From JAOUEA01 sp963821925 (GTDB lineage: Bacteria; Actinomycetota; UBA4738; HRBIN12), in contig CAWGFO010000009.1 of NCBI GenBank assembly GCA_963821925.1, positions 124,001 through 188,000 of the forward strand: DNA of 64,000 nucleotides, read 5' to 3'. A program made the translations under genes and the position numbers. Below, one piece after another: positions 33,712-42,127 of the stretch. Each line of letters opens with the position of its first letter. Position 1 is the stretch's first letter. The notes beneath the pieces are model-generated. The model had not been told where the DNA came from. It did no database searches and was given only the letters and a program-made list of their open reading frames with translations.

Positions 33712-34083
33712 CTACTCGGCCGGCGCCGGCGGGTCGGCCGGGGTCGGGTGGTCCACGTCAACGGCGGGCCCGGCTCCGTCGTCTTCCGCTGCCGGAGCCT
33801 CGCTCGCCTCGGACGGCTCCTCTTCCGCGTCCGAGGACGCCTCGGGCGCCGGGGACGCAGGCCGGGGGGTGCGGTGCGGGGTCGGTGCCGGAGGTGTCGG
33901 CGTCGTCACCGGGTCCATGCTGAGGTCGAGCTTGACCATGTCCTTGACCTCGTCCTGGACCTTGCGGAACTCGCTGAGGCCACGGCCGATCGTGCGTGCG
34001 AGCTCGGGCAGCTTCGTGGGTCCCACGACGATCAGCGCGATCGCGAGGACGAGGAGGAGCTCGGGAGGGCCGATGTTCAACAT
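33712..34083 (-). CDS. tatA: Sec-independent protein translocase TatA/TatB family
   Basis: 123 aa. One N-terminal membrane helix (LLLVLAIALIVV) leads through the GPTKLPEL hinge to the amphipathic helix ARTIGRGLSEFRKVQDEV, then a long Pro/Ala/Glu-rich tail. The N-terminal MLNIGPPELL and the GP-x-KLP hinge occur in both TatA and TatB. Position before tatC suggests TatA. A TatB role is possible because no second family member is visible nearby. Confidence 0.9.
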   Translation of the reverse strand: MLNIGPPELLLVLAIALIVVGPTKLPELARTIGRGLSEFRKVQDEVKDMVKLDLSMDPVTTPTPPAPTPHRTPRPASPAPEASSDAEEEPSEASEAPAAEDDGAGPAVDVDHPTPADPPAPAE

Positions 34084-34126
34084 GATGGGGAGGGCGTTCG
34101 CCCGCAGCGAATCCTACTACCGGCGG

Positions 34127-34348
34127 TCAGGGACGGGTCCTGCCGGGCGGGGTCAGCGATCCCGCGCGATCCGAGGCCCTGGCGGCCCCACGGCTCAGGT
34201 CGTCGACGATCGGCTGGGCCTCCTCCTGGAACCGCCGCGCGGTCCGGCCCAGGAGCAGCGCCTCCCGGACCAGCGCGATCGCGAACACCAGCACGGCCAC
34301 GGTGGTGACGGCGGCGATCAGGTACCAGACGAGCAGCCAGGGGCTCAC
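34127..34348 (-). CDS. Small single-pass membrane protein
   Basis: 73 aa beginning SPWLLVWYLIAAVTTVAVLV, one membrane helix followed by a basic and then helical cytosolic tail (LLLGRTARRFQEEAQPIVDD). It reads in the direction of the tat genes, 43 nt before tatA. There is no homologue I recognise. The coding call rests on the hydrophobic segment, strand agreement and lack of a competing frame. The start is GTG 34348. Confidence 0.55.
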   Translation of the reverse strand: MSPWLLVWYLIAAVTTVAVLVFAIALVREALLLGRTARRFQEEAQPIVDDLSRGAARASDRAGSLTPPGRTRP

Positions 34349-34398
34349 GAGGCGATGCTACACGAGGCGACACGCGCGGACGAAGCCCGGGAGCCCCG

Positions 34399-34770
34399 TC
34401 AGGCGCCGCCGCTGGAAGCGAGGAATTCTTCGATGTACCGCTCGTCTTCCAGGAGGTAGTGGAACTCGATCACGTCGTCGATCGAGAACGCCGGCCCGGT
34501 GGGGAGCGGCCCCCGCGGATCGTCGACGGGCTCGTCGAAGAGCTCCGGGTGACCCACTAGCGTGCCCTCTGCCTGGTCGATGTCGACCCCTGCCGAGACG
34601 AGGAGCGCCACGATCTTGCGGTCGGCGCGCTTCTCGACGTCGTCCTCGCAGCTCGGGCAGGTGAACCGATAGCTGCCCTCCCGGCCGTTCTGACGGACCG
34701 ACAGGAGGATGGCCTCGGGACCCATGTCCACTTCGCCACATCGGGGGCACGTTGTGCGGATCGTTGTCAT
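34399..34770 (-). CDS. Zinc-ribbon protein of unknown function
   Basis: 123 aa. Four cysteines form a ribbon (TCPRCGEV near residue 7 and CPSCEDD near residue 40) around VDMGPEAILLSVRQNGREG. The C-terminal half is acidic (FSIDDVIEFHYLLEDERYI). The start is ATG 34770, since frame upstream to 34857 lacks conservation features. It lies between pafC and the tat genes on the same strand. It could be a nucleic-acid-binding accessory factor, but nothing specific can be concluded. Confidence 0.72.
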   Translation of the reverse strand: MTTIRTTCPRCGEVDMGPEAILLSVRQNGREGSYRFTCPSCEDDVEKRADRKIVALLVSAGVDIDQAEGTLVGHPELFDEPVDDPRGPLPTGPAFSIDDVIEFHYLLEDERYIEEFLASSGGA

Positions 34771-34857
34771 CTCACGGGAGCTATCGGTCCCGCTCGAACG
34801 GGGCTTGAGCGTTGGAGCGAGGATCGGGTCGAGCCCGGGATACCTAGATCCAGGCAC

Positions 34858-35832
34858 TCAGCCCCGGTAGCGCTCCCTCGTCCGTTCGGCCAACGCCCGC
34901 AACTCATCCCGGAGCGCGGCCGGGGCGACGATCTCGGCGTCGGGTCCCACGCGCAGGAGCAGCTTCGCGATCCAGCCCAGACTCCGCGAGGGCAGGGTCA
35001 CCTCGAGCGAGCCGTCGTCGAGCTCGACGGCGTCGATCGTCGCGTAGTACTCGGCGATCCATCGCGCGCCGGCGCGGAGCCGGAGCCGGACGGGAACGTC
35101 ATCGGCCCCCGGTGTATAGAGGTCCCGGCCCGCGCCCGTCAGCCCGTGCGGCTCGAAGGTCGCAGGGGTGGCGACCGCGGTTCGGACCCGATCGGCGCGG
35201 AAGAGCCGCTCGGCGTCGGCGCCCAGGTCCCACGCGACCACGTACCAGTTGCCCAGGCTCGAGAAGACCGCCTCGGGCTCGATCGTCCGCGTGCTCCAGG
35301 CGCCGCTCGATGCCGAGAAGTACTCGATGTCGACCCGATGATGCGTCTCGGCGGCGTCCCGCAGCAGCCCCAGGTGCTCGGGCGCGACGCCACCGCCCAT
35401 CACCTCGATCAGCCCGTCGGCGTCGAGCGTCTCGGGTCCCAGCGTCTCCCGCAGCTTCCCCAGGGCGCTCGCCAGATCGGGCGCCTGCGGGAGGCCGGGG
35501 GTGGCGACGAGCTCGGTCCCCCGCACGTACAGCGCCAGCGCCTCGCTTCGGGTGAGCCGGAGCGGCCGCGCGAAGTGATCGGCCATCGTGATCCAGATGC
35601 GGTCGTCCTCGTCGACGTCCACGTCGATCAGGTCGCCGGGGCCGTACGGGGGCAGGCCCGACATGAAGAGCAGGTCGAGGTCGCGGCGGAGCTGCTCGGA
35701 CGCCATCCCGAAGAGCGCCGCCACCTCCCCCAGCCGGCTCCCGGGGTGCTGCACGAGGTACGGGACGACGACGAGCATCTGGCCGAGGCGGTCGGCGGTC
35801 TTCGGGGCGCCGCGGCGCGGACGGTCAGGCAC
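34858..35832 (-). CDS. pafC: WYL-domain transcriptional regulator PafC
   Basis: 324 aa. N-terminal winged helix (TADRLGQMLVVVPYLVQHPG, VAALFGMASEQLRRDLDLLF), a WYL domain with IEYFSASSGAW...RTIEPEAVFSSLGNWYVVAWD, and a C-terminal extension. PafB and PafC act together in mycobacteria as an activator of the RecA/LexA-independent DNA-damage response. The GTG start overlaps the pafB stop by 8 nt, so the pair is made stoichiometrically, as in other actinobacteria. Confidence 0.92.
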   Translation of the reverse strand: MPDRPRRGAPKTADRLGQMLVVVPYLVQHPGSRLGEVAALFGMASEQLRRDLDLLFMSGLPPYGPGDLIDVDVDEDDRIWITMADHFARPLRLTRSEALALYVRGTELVATPGLPQAPDLASALGKLRETLGPETLDADGLIEVMGGGVAPEHLGLLRDAAETHHRVDIEYFSASSGAWSTRTIEPEAVFSSLGNWYVVAWDLGADAERLFRADRVRTAVATPATFEPHGLTGAGRDLYTPGADDVPVRLRLRAGARWIAEYYATIDAVELDDGSLEVTLPSRSLGWIAKLLLRVGPDAEIVAPAALRDELRALAERTRERYRG

Positions 35833-36787
35833 GGATCGCGTCCAGGCGGTCGGCGATCACGTCGCGAAGGCTCGGGGGCTCGAGCGCCACGGCCTCGTCC
35901 CCGAACTGCAGGATCAGGCCCGCGAGGGCCTGTTCGTCCGCGAGCGGGACCGCGACCTCCACCCAGCCGTCGTCCCGGGGGCCCGTGGTGATGGCGCCCT
36001 GCAGCGATCCGGCCGCCCACCAGGCGACCTCCGGGGAGAACGCGATCACGGCCCGCTCCTCGGCCTGCGCGTTCCAGGGGCCCGCCTGCACGTGGTCGGC
36101 CGCCTTGAACCCGTCCGGCGGCTGGGAGCCTTCGCCCCGGTCCTCCGGGTCGGAGGTGAACCGGGACAGCCGGAAGGCGCGGACGTCGTCCCGATCGCGG
36201 TCGTGTCCCACCAGGTACCAGTGCCCTCCCCGGAACACCATCGCGAAGGCGTCGACCTCACGCTCGGACGCCTTGCCCTGGGACGTGCGATACCCGAAGG
36301 CGATGCGATGCCGCTGCTGGGCGGCCGCGGCCACGGCGAGCACGAGGCCGCTCCGCGCGTCGGACCCGGACGCGAGCGGTCCTCCAGCGAGCCCCGCCAA
36401 CACGCCGCCGTCGGCCCCGTAGAGCAGCTTGTGGACGGCGCGCTCGGCGGCGGTGTTCTCGTCGCCGCTCTGCGCTGCCACCAGCAGCGCCCCGAGCTCT
36501 TGGGGCGTGAAGGCGATCTCCGGGAGGTAGTACGCGTCCTTGGGGATCAGGTAGCCCTGTTCCCCGCCCCAGGCATCGACGTCGACGAGCTCGAGGGGCA
36601 CGCCGAAGTCGCGCAGGAGGTCCTTGTCGCGCTCGAACATGCGCTTGGCCGAGTCCACCTTCTCCTGCCGGTAGGGCTCGAGCGTCTCGCGGATCTGTTC
36701 GAACGTGAGCGGGGTTCTGGTCTCGAGCAACAGCGCCACGAGGTTCAGCAGCCGCTCGAGGGGTTCCATCCGGTCGTTGCCCGCCAT
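35825..36787 (-). CDS. pafB: WYL-domain transcriptional regulator PafB
   Basis: 320 aa. An N-terminal helix-turn-helix (MEPLERLLNLVALLLETRTP, FEQIRETLEPYRQEKVDSAK) precedes the WYL domain (HRIAFGYRTSQGKASEREV, FRGGHWYLVGHDRDRDDVRAF) and a C-terminal WCX-like part. Start ATG 36787 is supported by TATGAT on the bottom strand 9 nt upstream. The frame open to 36922 overlaps the divergent gene and is discounted. Partner of PafC in DNA-damage control. Confidence 0.92.
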   Translation of the reverse strand: MAGNDRMEPLERLLNLVALLLETRTPLTFEQIRETLEPYRQEKVDSAKRMFERDKDLLRDFGVPLELVDVDAWGGEQGYLIPKDAYYLPEIAFTPQELGALLVAAQSGDENTAAERAVHKLLYGADGGVLAGLAGGPLASGSDARSGLVLAVAAAAQQRHRIAFGYRTSQGKASEREVDAFAMVFRGGHWYLVGHDRDRDDVRAFRLSRFTSDPEDRGEGSQPPDGFKAADHVQAGPWNAQAEERAVIAFSPEVAWWAAGSLQGAITTGPRDDGWVEVAVPLADEQALAGLILQFGDEAVALEPPSLRDVIADRLDAIRA

Positions 36788-36795
36788 CGTTGCGG

Positions 36796-36802
36796 CATCA
36801 TA
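36796..36802. promoter_or_regulatory. Bidirectional promoter with overlapping -10 elements
   Basis: Only 23 bp separate the divergent start codons of pafB (36787) and the plus-strand gene (36811). The bottom strand has TATGAT (36802-36797) ending 9 nt from the pafB ATG. The top strand has CATCAT (36796-36801) ending 9 nt from ATG 36811. Both mRNAs would be leaderless and the two polymerases would compete for the same bases. Confidence 0.45.
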
Positions 36803-36810
36803 TCGGCGAG

Positions 36811-37440
36811 ATGCCCAGCGACATCGGAAGGCCCGCGGCACGGGAGGAGTCCCTCCTGCAGACCCCCGTGGTGCTCGCCCTGGATCCCGAGGCCGTCCCC
36901 CTGGTCCGGGCCGGCGCGTCACGGGCGGGCGGCGATCCCACCGTGATCGTCGCCGCGGACCCGGATCTCGCGACCCTGCTGGCCGCCGTCCACGGGGTCG
37001 CGGCGGAGTACGTCGTGGCGGCCTGCTCGTCGCCCGCGGCCGCCGCCACGGTCGCGCGCGTCGCGACGCTACGGCGGGGGCGCCCCCTCCCGGTCCTGGG
37101 GATCGCCGACGGCACGATCGACGCCGCCAGCCGCTCGCTCCTCGCCGATCCCTCGCTCGAAGGGCTCAACGTCGCGGTGCCCGCGCTCGAGGACGCCGAT
37201 CGCGCGCGGCTGTGGGACAGCCTGAGGGCCGAGCGCATCGAGGAGCGCCATCATCTCGTGGAGGTCGACGGCCGCCCGGCACTCGTCGCGCTGCACGCGC
37301 TCGCGGCCGCACCGGAACATCCGGACGCGGGGCTGTCGACGAGGCTCGACGGGGTCGCTGCCCTCGCGGCGGGCGCCGCGGGCGTCCTCGCGGGCCGCAT
37401 GGCGGCCGGCGGCCGGCGGTGGCGAACGGTCGGGTCCTGA
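36811..37440 (+). CDS. Conserved-position hypothetical protein between pafB and pafA
   Basis: 209 aa, no signal peptide or membrane helix. Alternating strand/helix pattern (VVLALDPEAVPLVRAG, PTVIVAADPDLATLLAAV, VAVPALEDADRARLWDSL) suggests a Rossmann-like alpha/beta fold, and the C-terminus is Ala/Gly-rich. I do not recognise it. It is the only plus-strand gene inside the proteasome/tat cluster. High GC at third positions and a start that matches a divergent promoter support it as real. Confidence 0.65.
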   Translation: MPSDIGRPAAREESLLQTPVVLALDPEAVPLVRAGASRAGGDPTVIVAADPDLATLLAAVHGVAAEYVVAACSSPAAAATVARVATLRRGRPLPVLGIADGTIDAASRSLLADPSLEGLNVAVPALEDADRARLWDSLRAERIEERHHLVEVDGRPALVALHALAAAPEHPDAGLSTRLDGVAALAAGAAGVLAGRMAAGGRRWRTVGS

Positions 37441-37445
37441 AGGCG

Positions 37446-37470
37446 GGCCGGCAGACCCCGGCGTCCGGCC
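37446..37470. terminator. Small hairpin between convergent gene and pafA
   Basis: GGCCGG (37446-37451) and CCGGCC (37465-37470) pair around 13 nt. It lies 6 nt past the plus-strand stop and 1 nt before the pafA stop region. A weak terminator at best. Confidence 0.3.
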
Positions 37471-37471
37471 G

Positions 37472-38830
37472 TCACATGTGCGCGATCAGCTGGTCGACCC
37501 GCTCGTCCACGCTCCGGAACGGATCCTTGCAGAGCACGGTCCGTTGCGCCTGGTCGTTCAGCTTCAAGTGGACCCAGTCCACCGTGTAGTCGCGCCGCTT
37601 CGCCTTCGCCTCCCGGATGAAGTCGCCGCGCAGCTTGGCGCGCGTCGTCTGGGGCGGCTCCCTCATCGCGAGACTGACCTGCGCGTCGTCGACCACTCGG
37701 TCGACCCTCCCGCCCTTCTCGAGCAGGTAGTAGAGGCCCCGCGAGCGGTTCACGTCGTGGTACGCGAGGTCCAGCAGGGCCACCTTCGGGCTCGCCAGTG
37801 TCAGGTCGTGCTTCACCATGTACCGGTCGATCATCAGGCGCTTCGTGATCCAGTCGACCTTGCGGGCCAGGCGTTCGGGCTGGTCGGCGGCCAGCGCCTC
37901 CAGCGCCCCCCGCCACTCAGCGAGCAGCAGAGACGCCGTCTCGTCCTTGCCCTTGCGCTCGATGAAGCGCTCGGTCTTCTCGAGGTACTCGGTCTGCACC
38001 TCGAGCGCCGAGAGCTCCCGGCCGTTGGCGAGCTTCACCTTGCGGGTGCAGCTCGTGTCGTGGCTGATCTCGCGGATCGCGCGGATCGGGTTCTCCAGGG
38101 AGAGGTCGCGCATCACGGTGTTGCCCTCCACCATCCGGAGGACGAGGTCGGTGATCCCCACCTTCATGAAGGTCGTCCACTCGCTCATGTTCGAGTCGCC
38201 CACGATCACGTGGAGGCGCCGGAAGCGCTCGGCGTCGGCGTGTGGCTCGTCCCGCGTGTTGATGATCGGGCGGCTGCGGGTCGTGGCGCTCGAGACGCCC
38301 TCCCAGATGTGCTCGGCGCGCTGGGCGATGCAGTACTGGGCCCCGCGCGGGCCGTGCAAGACCTTCCCGGCCCCGCTCCAGATCTGCCGGGTCACGAAGA
38401 ACGGGATCAGCACATCGGCCATGCGCGCGAATTCCCCGTGGCGCCCGACCAGGTAGTTCTCGTGGCAGCCGTACGAGTTTCCGGCGGAGTCGGTGTTGTT
38501 CTTGAACAGGTAGACCTGCCCGTTGATGCCCTCCTCGTGCAGCCGCATCTCGGCCGCCGCCAGGAGCCCCTCGAGGATCCGCTCCCCCGCCTTGTCGTGT
38601 GCCACGACCTCGCGGACCACGTCGCATTCGGGCGTCGCGTACTCGGGATGCGATCCGACGTCCAGGTACAGGCGCGCGCCGTTCTCGAGGAAGACGTTGG
38701 AAGAGCGCCCCCAGTGGACGACCCGGCGGAAGAGGTACCGTGCCACCTCGTCGGGCGACAGGCGTCGCTGCCCGCGGAACGTGCAGGTGACGCCGTACTC
38801 GTTCTCGAGCCCGAAGATCCGCCGATCCAT
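37472..38830 (-). CDS. pafA: Pup--protein ligase PafA
   Basis: Joins the C-terminal Glu of Pup to substrate lysines. 452 aa, with the glutamine-synthetase-like fold signatures RRIFGLENEYGV (Mg-binding Glu9 and Glu11), the catalytic Asp57 in RLYLDVGSHPEYATPE, NNTDSAGNSYGCHENYL and PIINTRDEPHAD. It lacks the Dop-loop insertion. ATG 38830 is 7 nt after TAGGCT on the bottom strand, implying its own leaderless transcript. It is separate from dop, which is downstream of mpa. Confidence 0.96.
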   Translation of the reverse strand: MDRRIFGLENEYGVTCTFRGQRRLSPDEVARYLFRRVVHWGRSSNVFLENGARLYLDVGSHPEYATPECDVVREVVAHDKAGERILEGLLAAAEMRLHEEGINGQVYLFKNNTDSAGNSYGCHENYLVGRHGEFARMADVLIPFFVTRQIWSGAGKVLHGPRGAQYCIAQRAEHIWEGVSSATTRSRPIINTRDEPHADAERFRRLHVIVGDSNMSEWTTFMKVGITDLVLRMVEGNTVMRDLSLENPIRAIREISHDTSCTRKVKLANGRELSALEVQTEYLEKTERFIERKGKDETASLLLAEWRGALEALAADQPERLARKVDWITKRLMIDRYMVKHDLTLASPKVALLDLAYHDVNRSRGLYYLLEKGGRVDRVVDDAQVSLAMREPPQTTRAKLRGDFIREAKAKRRDYTVDWVHLKLNDQAQRTVLCKDPFRSVDERVDQLIAHM

Positions 38831-38837
38831 GGCAGGA

Positions 38838-38843
38838 AGCCTA
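38838..38843 (-). promoter_or_regulatory. -10 element (TAGGCT) of pafA
   Basis: Bottom-strand TAGGCT ends 7 nt before the pafA ATG in the 59-nt gap after prcA. No Shine-Dalgarno site is present. Confidence 0.5.
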
Positions 38844-38889
38844 CGCCGGGGTGCCGCGAACGCCGGGAGCGGGCGGGGCGCCGGACGGC

Positions 38890-39576
38890 TCAGCCGGCGA
38901 GGATCGCGGTCATCTCCGGCTCTTCGAGACGGTGGAACTTCCGGCGGTGCGTCCTCGTGCGGTCCAGCACGCCGGCCTCGATCGCGTCGGCTTCGATCGT
39001 GCGGCCGTCGGGCGACCCGAGGACCTCCACCCCCGCACGGACGGCCGCCGCGAGGTCCCAGCCTTCCGCGTAGCGGCCTTTGAGGGTCTCGTTGAGATCG
39101 TCGGAGTGTCCGCCGATCGCGACGAACCCGTGCTCGTCGTTCACCGAGCCGTCGAAGAGCACGTGGTAGATCGCGCTGCCCGAGGCGTCGCCGTCGACCT
39201 CGCCCACGAGGATCTCGACCTCGTAGGGCTTCATCTGCTGCGTGAAGATGTTCGAGAGGGCCTGGGAGTAGGCGTTCGCGAGGTCGCGCGCCTTCACGTC
39301 CTCGCGCCCGTAGGAGAAGCCCCGGAGGTCGGCGAGTCGGATCCCCGCGATCCGCAGGTCCTCGAACTCGCTGTACTTCCCGACGCCCGCGAACGCGATC
39401 TTGTCGTAGATCTCGCTGATCTTGTGGAGCGTGGCCGACGGGTTCTCGGCCACGAACAACAGCCCATCGGCGTACTCCATCGCGATCACCGAGCGCCCGC
39501 GAGCGATGCCCTTGTGGGCGTACTCCGAGCGGTCCTTCATCATCTGCTCGGGCGCGACGTACGGCATGAAGCCCAT
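38890..39576 (-). CDS. prcA: Proteasome subunit alpha
   Basis: 228-aa alpha subunit forming the outer rings of the 20S core and the docking surface for Mpa. The N-terminal gate region MGFMPYVAPEQMMKDRSEYA is followed by the alpha-specific helix start KGIARGRSVIAMEYADGLLF. It lacks the catalytic Thr, as expected. ATG 39576 overlaps the prcB stop (TGATG). The frame upstream to 39855 is a shadow of prcB. Confidence 0.95.
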   Translation of the reverse strand: MGFMPYVAPEQMMKDRSEYAHKGIARGRSVIAMEYADGLLFVAENPSATLHKISEIYDKIAFAGVGKYSEFEDLRIAGIRLADLRGFSYGREDVKARDLANAYSQALSNIFTQQMKPYEVEILVGEVDGDASGSAIYHVLFDGSVNDEHGFVAIGGHSDDLNETLKGRYAEGWDLAAAVRAGVEVLGSPDGRTIEADAIEAGVLDRTRTHRRKFHRLEEPEMTAILAG

Positions 39577-40382
39577 CAGGAACGCCCCTCCAGGACCGCG
39601 GCGACCGCGGCCTCGACCTCGGCCTCCGGCACCTCGTCGGCGCCACCGGCGGTCACCGCGAGCACGATCGGGTAGATCTTGCGGTTCGGATCGGGACCTC
39701 CTGTGGCCACGTCGTCCTCGGACGCGTCGAGCAGCGCCTCGACCGCCACGCGGACCGCGGCCTGCCGGTCGAGGTCGCGCCGCCAGCGCTTCTTCAGGGA
39801 GTTCTTCGCCGGCTGGCTCCCCGAGCCGGTCGACTGGTAGTCGTCCTCCTCCCACCGGCCCCCGGTGGCGTCGTAGTGGAAGATCCGTCCCTCGCCGCGC
39901 CGCAGGTCGTAGCCGCCGAACAACGGCACCACCACGAGGCCCTGCATCGCGAGCGGGAAGTTCTCGCGGATCAGCTGGCCCAGGCGGTTCGCCTTCCCCT
40001 CGAGCGAGAGACGGTCGCCCGTGAGCTTCTCGTAGTGCTCGAGTTCCAGCTGGAACAGTTTCACCATCTCGACCGCCATGCCGGCCGCGCCCGCGATCGC
40101 GATCGCGCTGTAGTCGTCGGCCGCGAACACCTTGCGCATCTTGTCGTCGGCGATCGAGTAGCCGGCCGTCGCGCGCCGGTCGCCGGCCACGATCACGCCG
40201 TCGGCGTACTTCATGCCGAGCACGGTCGTCCCGTGCGGGATCTGGGCGGCCGCCGACGCGGCGACGTCGGCGCGCATCGTCTGCGGGAGCGCCTCGGGGC
40301 GCTCGCGACGCACGAGGTCGGCGAAGCTCGGATTCAGGCCGAAGCCCGGTGCCGAGACGGGGAGATCCACGTGGTCGCTCAC
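39576..40382 (-). CDS. prcB: Proteasome subunit beta
   Basis: 268-aa catalytic subunit. A 51-residue propeptide ends at Gly51, and autocleavage would expose Thr52 (HGTTVLGMKYADG), with Asp/Lys partners in AGDRRATAGYSIADDKMRKV. Hydrolyses unfolded pupylated substrates inside the 20S barrel. The GTG start overlaps the pup stop (GTGA), so pup-prcB-prcA are tightly coupled. Confidence 0.96.
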   Translation of the reverse strand: MSDHVDLPVSAPGFGLNPSFADLVRRERPEALPQTMRADVAASAAAQIPHGTTVLGMKYADGVIVAGDRRATAGYSIADDKMRKVFAADDYSAIAIAGAAGMAVEMVKLFQLELEHYEKLTGDRLSLEGKANRLGQLIRENFPLAMQGLVVVPLFGGYDLRRGEGRIFHYDATGGRWEEDDYQSTGSGSQPAKNSLKKRWRRDLDRQAAVRVAVEALLDASEDDVATGGPDPNRKIYPIVLAVTAGGADEVPEAEVEAAVAAVLEGRS

Positions 40383-40588
40383 TCCCCGCCCTTCTGGACG
40401 TAGGACTTCACGAACTCCTCGGCGTTCTCCTCCAGGACGGAGTCGATCTCGTCGAGGATGTCGTCCATCTCCTCCTTCAGCTCGGCGGCCTTCGCCGTGG
40501 AGGAGACCTGCCCGGCGTCGGCGTCGGGCTCGTCGCCGCCACCACCGCCCTTCTTCTGGACCTTCTTCTGTTCCTGCTCCTGGGGCAC
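40379..40588 (-). CDS. pup: Prokaryotic ubiquitin-like protein Pup
   Basis: 69-aa disordered tag. The conserved C-terminal half has AELKEEMDDILDEIDSVLEE, which forms a helix on the Mpa coiled coil, then AEEFVKSYVQKGGE. It ends in Gly-Gly-Glu, so it needs no deamidation by Dop before ligation, unlike the Gly-Gly-Gln form of mycobacteria. The N-terminus is Gln/Lys/Gly-rich. AAGGAG lies 7 nt before GTG 40588. Confidence 0.97.
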   Translation of the reverse strand: MPQEQEQKKVQKKGGGGGDEPDADAGQVSSTAKAAELKEEMDDILDEIDSVLEENAEEFVKSYVQKGGE

Positions 40589-40613
40589 GGGTTGGCTCCT
40601 TTCCGTGGGAGCG

Positions 40614-40619
40614 ATTCTA
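40614..40619 (-). promoter_or_regulatory. Internal promoter -10 (TAGAAT) for pup-prcB-prcA
   Basis: Bottom-strand TAGAAT lies 15 nt past the dop stop. A start near 40607 would give pup a ~18-nt leader with AAAGGAG. It would allow pup and the core particle to be made above dop/mpa levels. Confidence 0.45.
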
Positions 40620-40633
40620 GTGGTGGCTCCGGC

Positions 40634-42118
40634 TCACGCCTGGAGGCGGGCGACGAGGGTGGCGGCATCTTCCGCCTGCGTCAGCAGTTCCTCGACGTGC
40701 TCCTTCGTGCCGCGGAGGGGCTCCCGCATCGGGATCCGCTGCAGCGCGTCGGCGCCCGTGTCGATGATCAAGGAGTCCCACGAGGCGGCCGCGATCGCGT
40801 CGGGATACCGCGAGATGCACCGGCCGCGGAAGTAGGCGCGTGTGTCCTCGGGCGGCTCGTCGATCGCGGCCTCGACCTCGGCGTCGGAGGTGAGTCGCTC
40901 GACCTTCCCCGAGGCTTCGAGGCGGTAGTACAGGCCCCGGTCCCGGCGCACGTCGTGGTACTGCAGATCGATCGCCCGGAGCTTCGGATCGGCCCACTCG
41001 AGGTTGTCACGGTCGCGGTAGGCCTGGAGGACCCGCTGCTTGGCCACCCAGTCCAGCTGGCCGTGGAGGGTCCCGGGGTCGACCTCGAGGGCCGTGAGGA
41101 CGGCCTCCCACCGCTCGACGACCTCGCGCTGTTCGGGCGTGTCGTCCTCGCGCTCGACGTACTTCTTCGCGTGCTCGAGGTACTCCCACTGGAGCTGCAC
41201 CGCGGTGACCGTGCGTCCGTCGGCGAGCGTGACGCTCGCGCGGCACGTCGGATCCCGCGAGATCTCGTGCAGCGCCTGCACGGGGTTCTGGATCGTCAGC
41301 TCTGGCAGGAACGCGTCCTCGATCATCTTGAGGACGATCGCGGTGGTCCCGATCTTCAGGAAGGTCGCGACCTCGCACAGGTTCGCGTCGCCCACGATCA
41401 CGTGCAGCCGCCGGTAGCGCTCGGGATCCGCGTGGGGCTCGTCGCGCGTGTTGATGATCGGGCGCTTCAGGGTCGTCTCGAGGCCGACCTCGGTCTCGAA
41501 GAAGTCGGCGCGCTGCGTGAGCTGGAACATCCCGCGCCCCCGCTCGTCCCAGGGTGCCTCGGCGCCGACCTTGCCGGCCCCCGTGAACACGATCCGCGAG
41601 ACGAAGAACGGCGTCAGGTCGCGCACGATGTCGGAGAACGGCGTCGCCCGGTCCACGAGGTAGTTCTCGTGCGTCCCGTACGAGTTCCCCTTGCCATCGC
41701 TGTTGTTCTTGTAGATCGAGAGGGCGGGAGCTCCGGGCATCGCGCGCGCGACCTCGAGCAGCGAGCGCTCGAGGATCCGCTCCCCTGCCTTGTCGTGCAC
41801 GACCAGCTCGCGCGGCGTGAGGCACTCCGGCGTGGAGTACTCAGGATGGGCATGGTCGACGTAGTAGCGGGCGCCGTTCGGCAGGATCACGTTGGCGAGG
41901 CCGAGATCTTCGTCCGACCCGGCGTTCGCGGGCACCGGCTCGAACCCGCGCGCGTCGCGCATCGGCGATTCCTGCTCGTAGTCCCAGCGGATCCGGCGCA
42001 GAGAACCGGCGTAGGTCGAGATCAGCAGGGAGGACGAGAGGACCGGGTTGAATTCGGGCGCGCCGGCGGCGGCGATCCCGTACTCCGTCTCGGTGCCGAA
42101 GACCTTGGGGATGGCCAT
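40634..42118 (-). CDS. dop: Depupylase Dop
   Basis: Hydrolyses the isopeptide bond between Pup and substrate. 494 aa, a PafA paralogue with GTETEYGI at the N-terminus, the catalytic Asp in RYYVDHAHPEYSTPE, YKNNSDGKGNSYGTHENYL and PIINTRDEPHAD. The insertion at residues ~22-70 (PVLSSSLLISTYAGSLRRIR and on) is the Dop loop absent from PafA. With Pup already ending in Glu, the deamidase activity would be dispensable here. It is 9 nt downstream of mpa. Confidence 0.95.
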   Translation of the reverse strand: MAIPKVFGTETEYGIAAAGAPEFNPVLSSSLLISTYAGSLRRIRWDYEQESPMRDARGFEPVPANAGSDEDLGLANVILPNGARYYVDHAHPEYSTPECLTPRELVVHDKAGERILERSLLEVARAMPGAPALSIYKNNSDGKGNSYGTHENYLVDRATPFSDIVRDLTPFFVSRIVFTGAGKVGAEAPWDERGRGMFQLTQRADFFETEVGLETTLKRPIINTRDEPHADPERYRRLHVIVGDANLCEVATFLKIGTTAIVLKMIEDAFLPELTIQNPVQALHEISRDPTCRASVTLADGRTVTAVQLQWEYLEHAKKYVEREDDTPEQREVVERWEAVLTALEVDPGTLHGQLDWVAKQRVLQAYRDRDNLEWADPKLRAIDLQYHDVRRDRGLYYRLEASGKVERLTSDAEVEAAIDEPPEDTRAYFRGRCISRYPDAIAAASWDSLIIDTGADALQRIPMREPLRGTKEHVEELLTQAEDAATLVARLQA

Positions 42119-42127
42119 GCGGCCACC

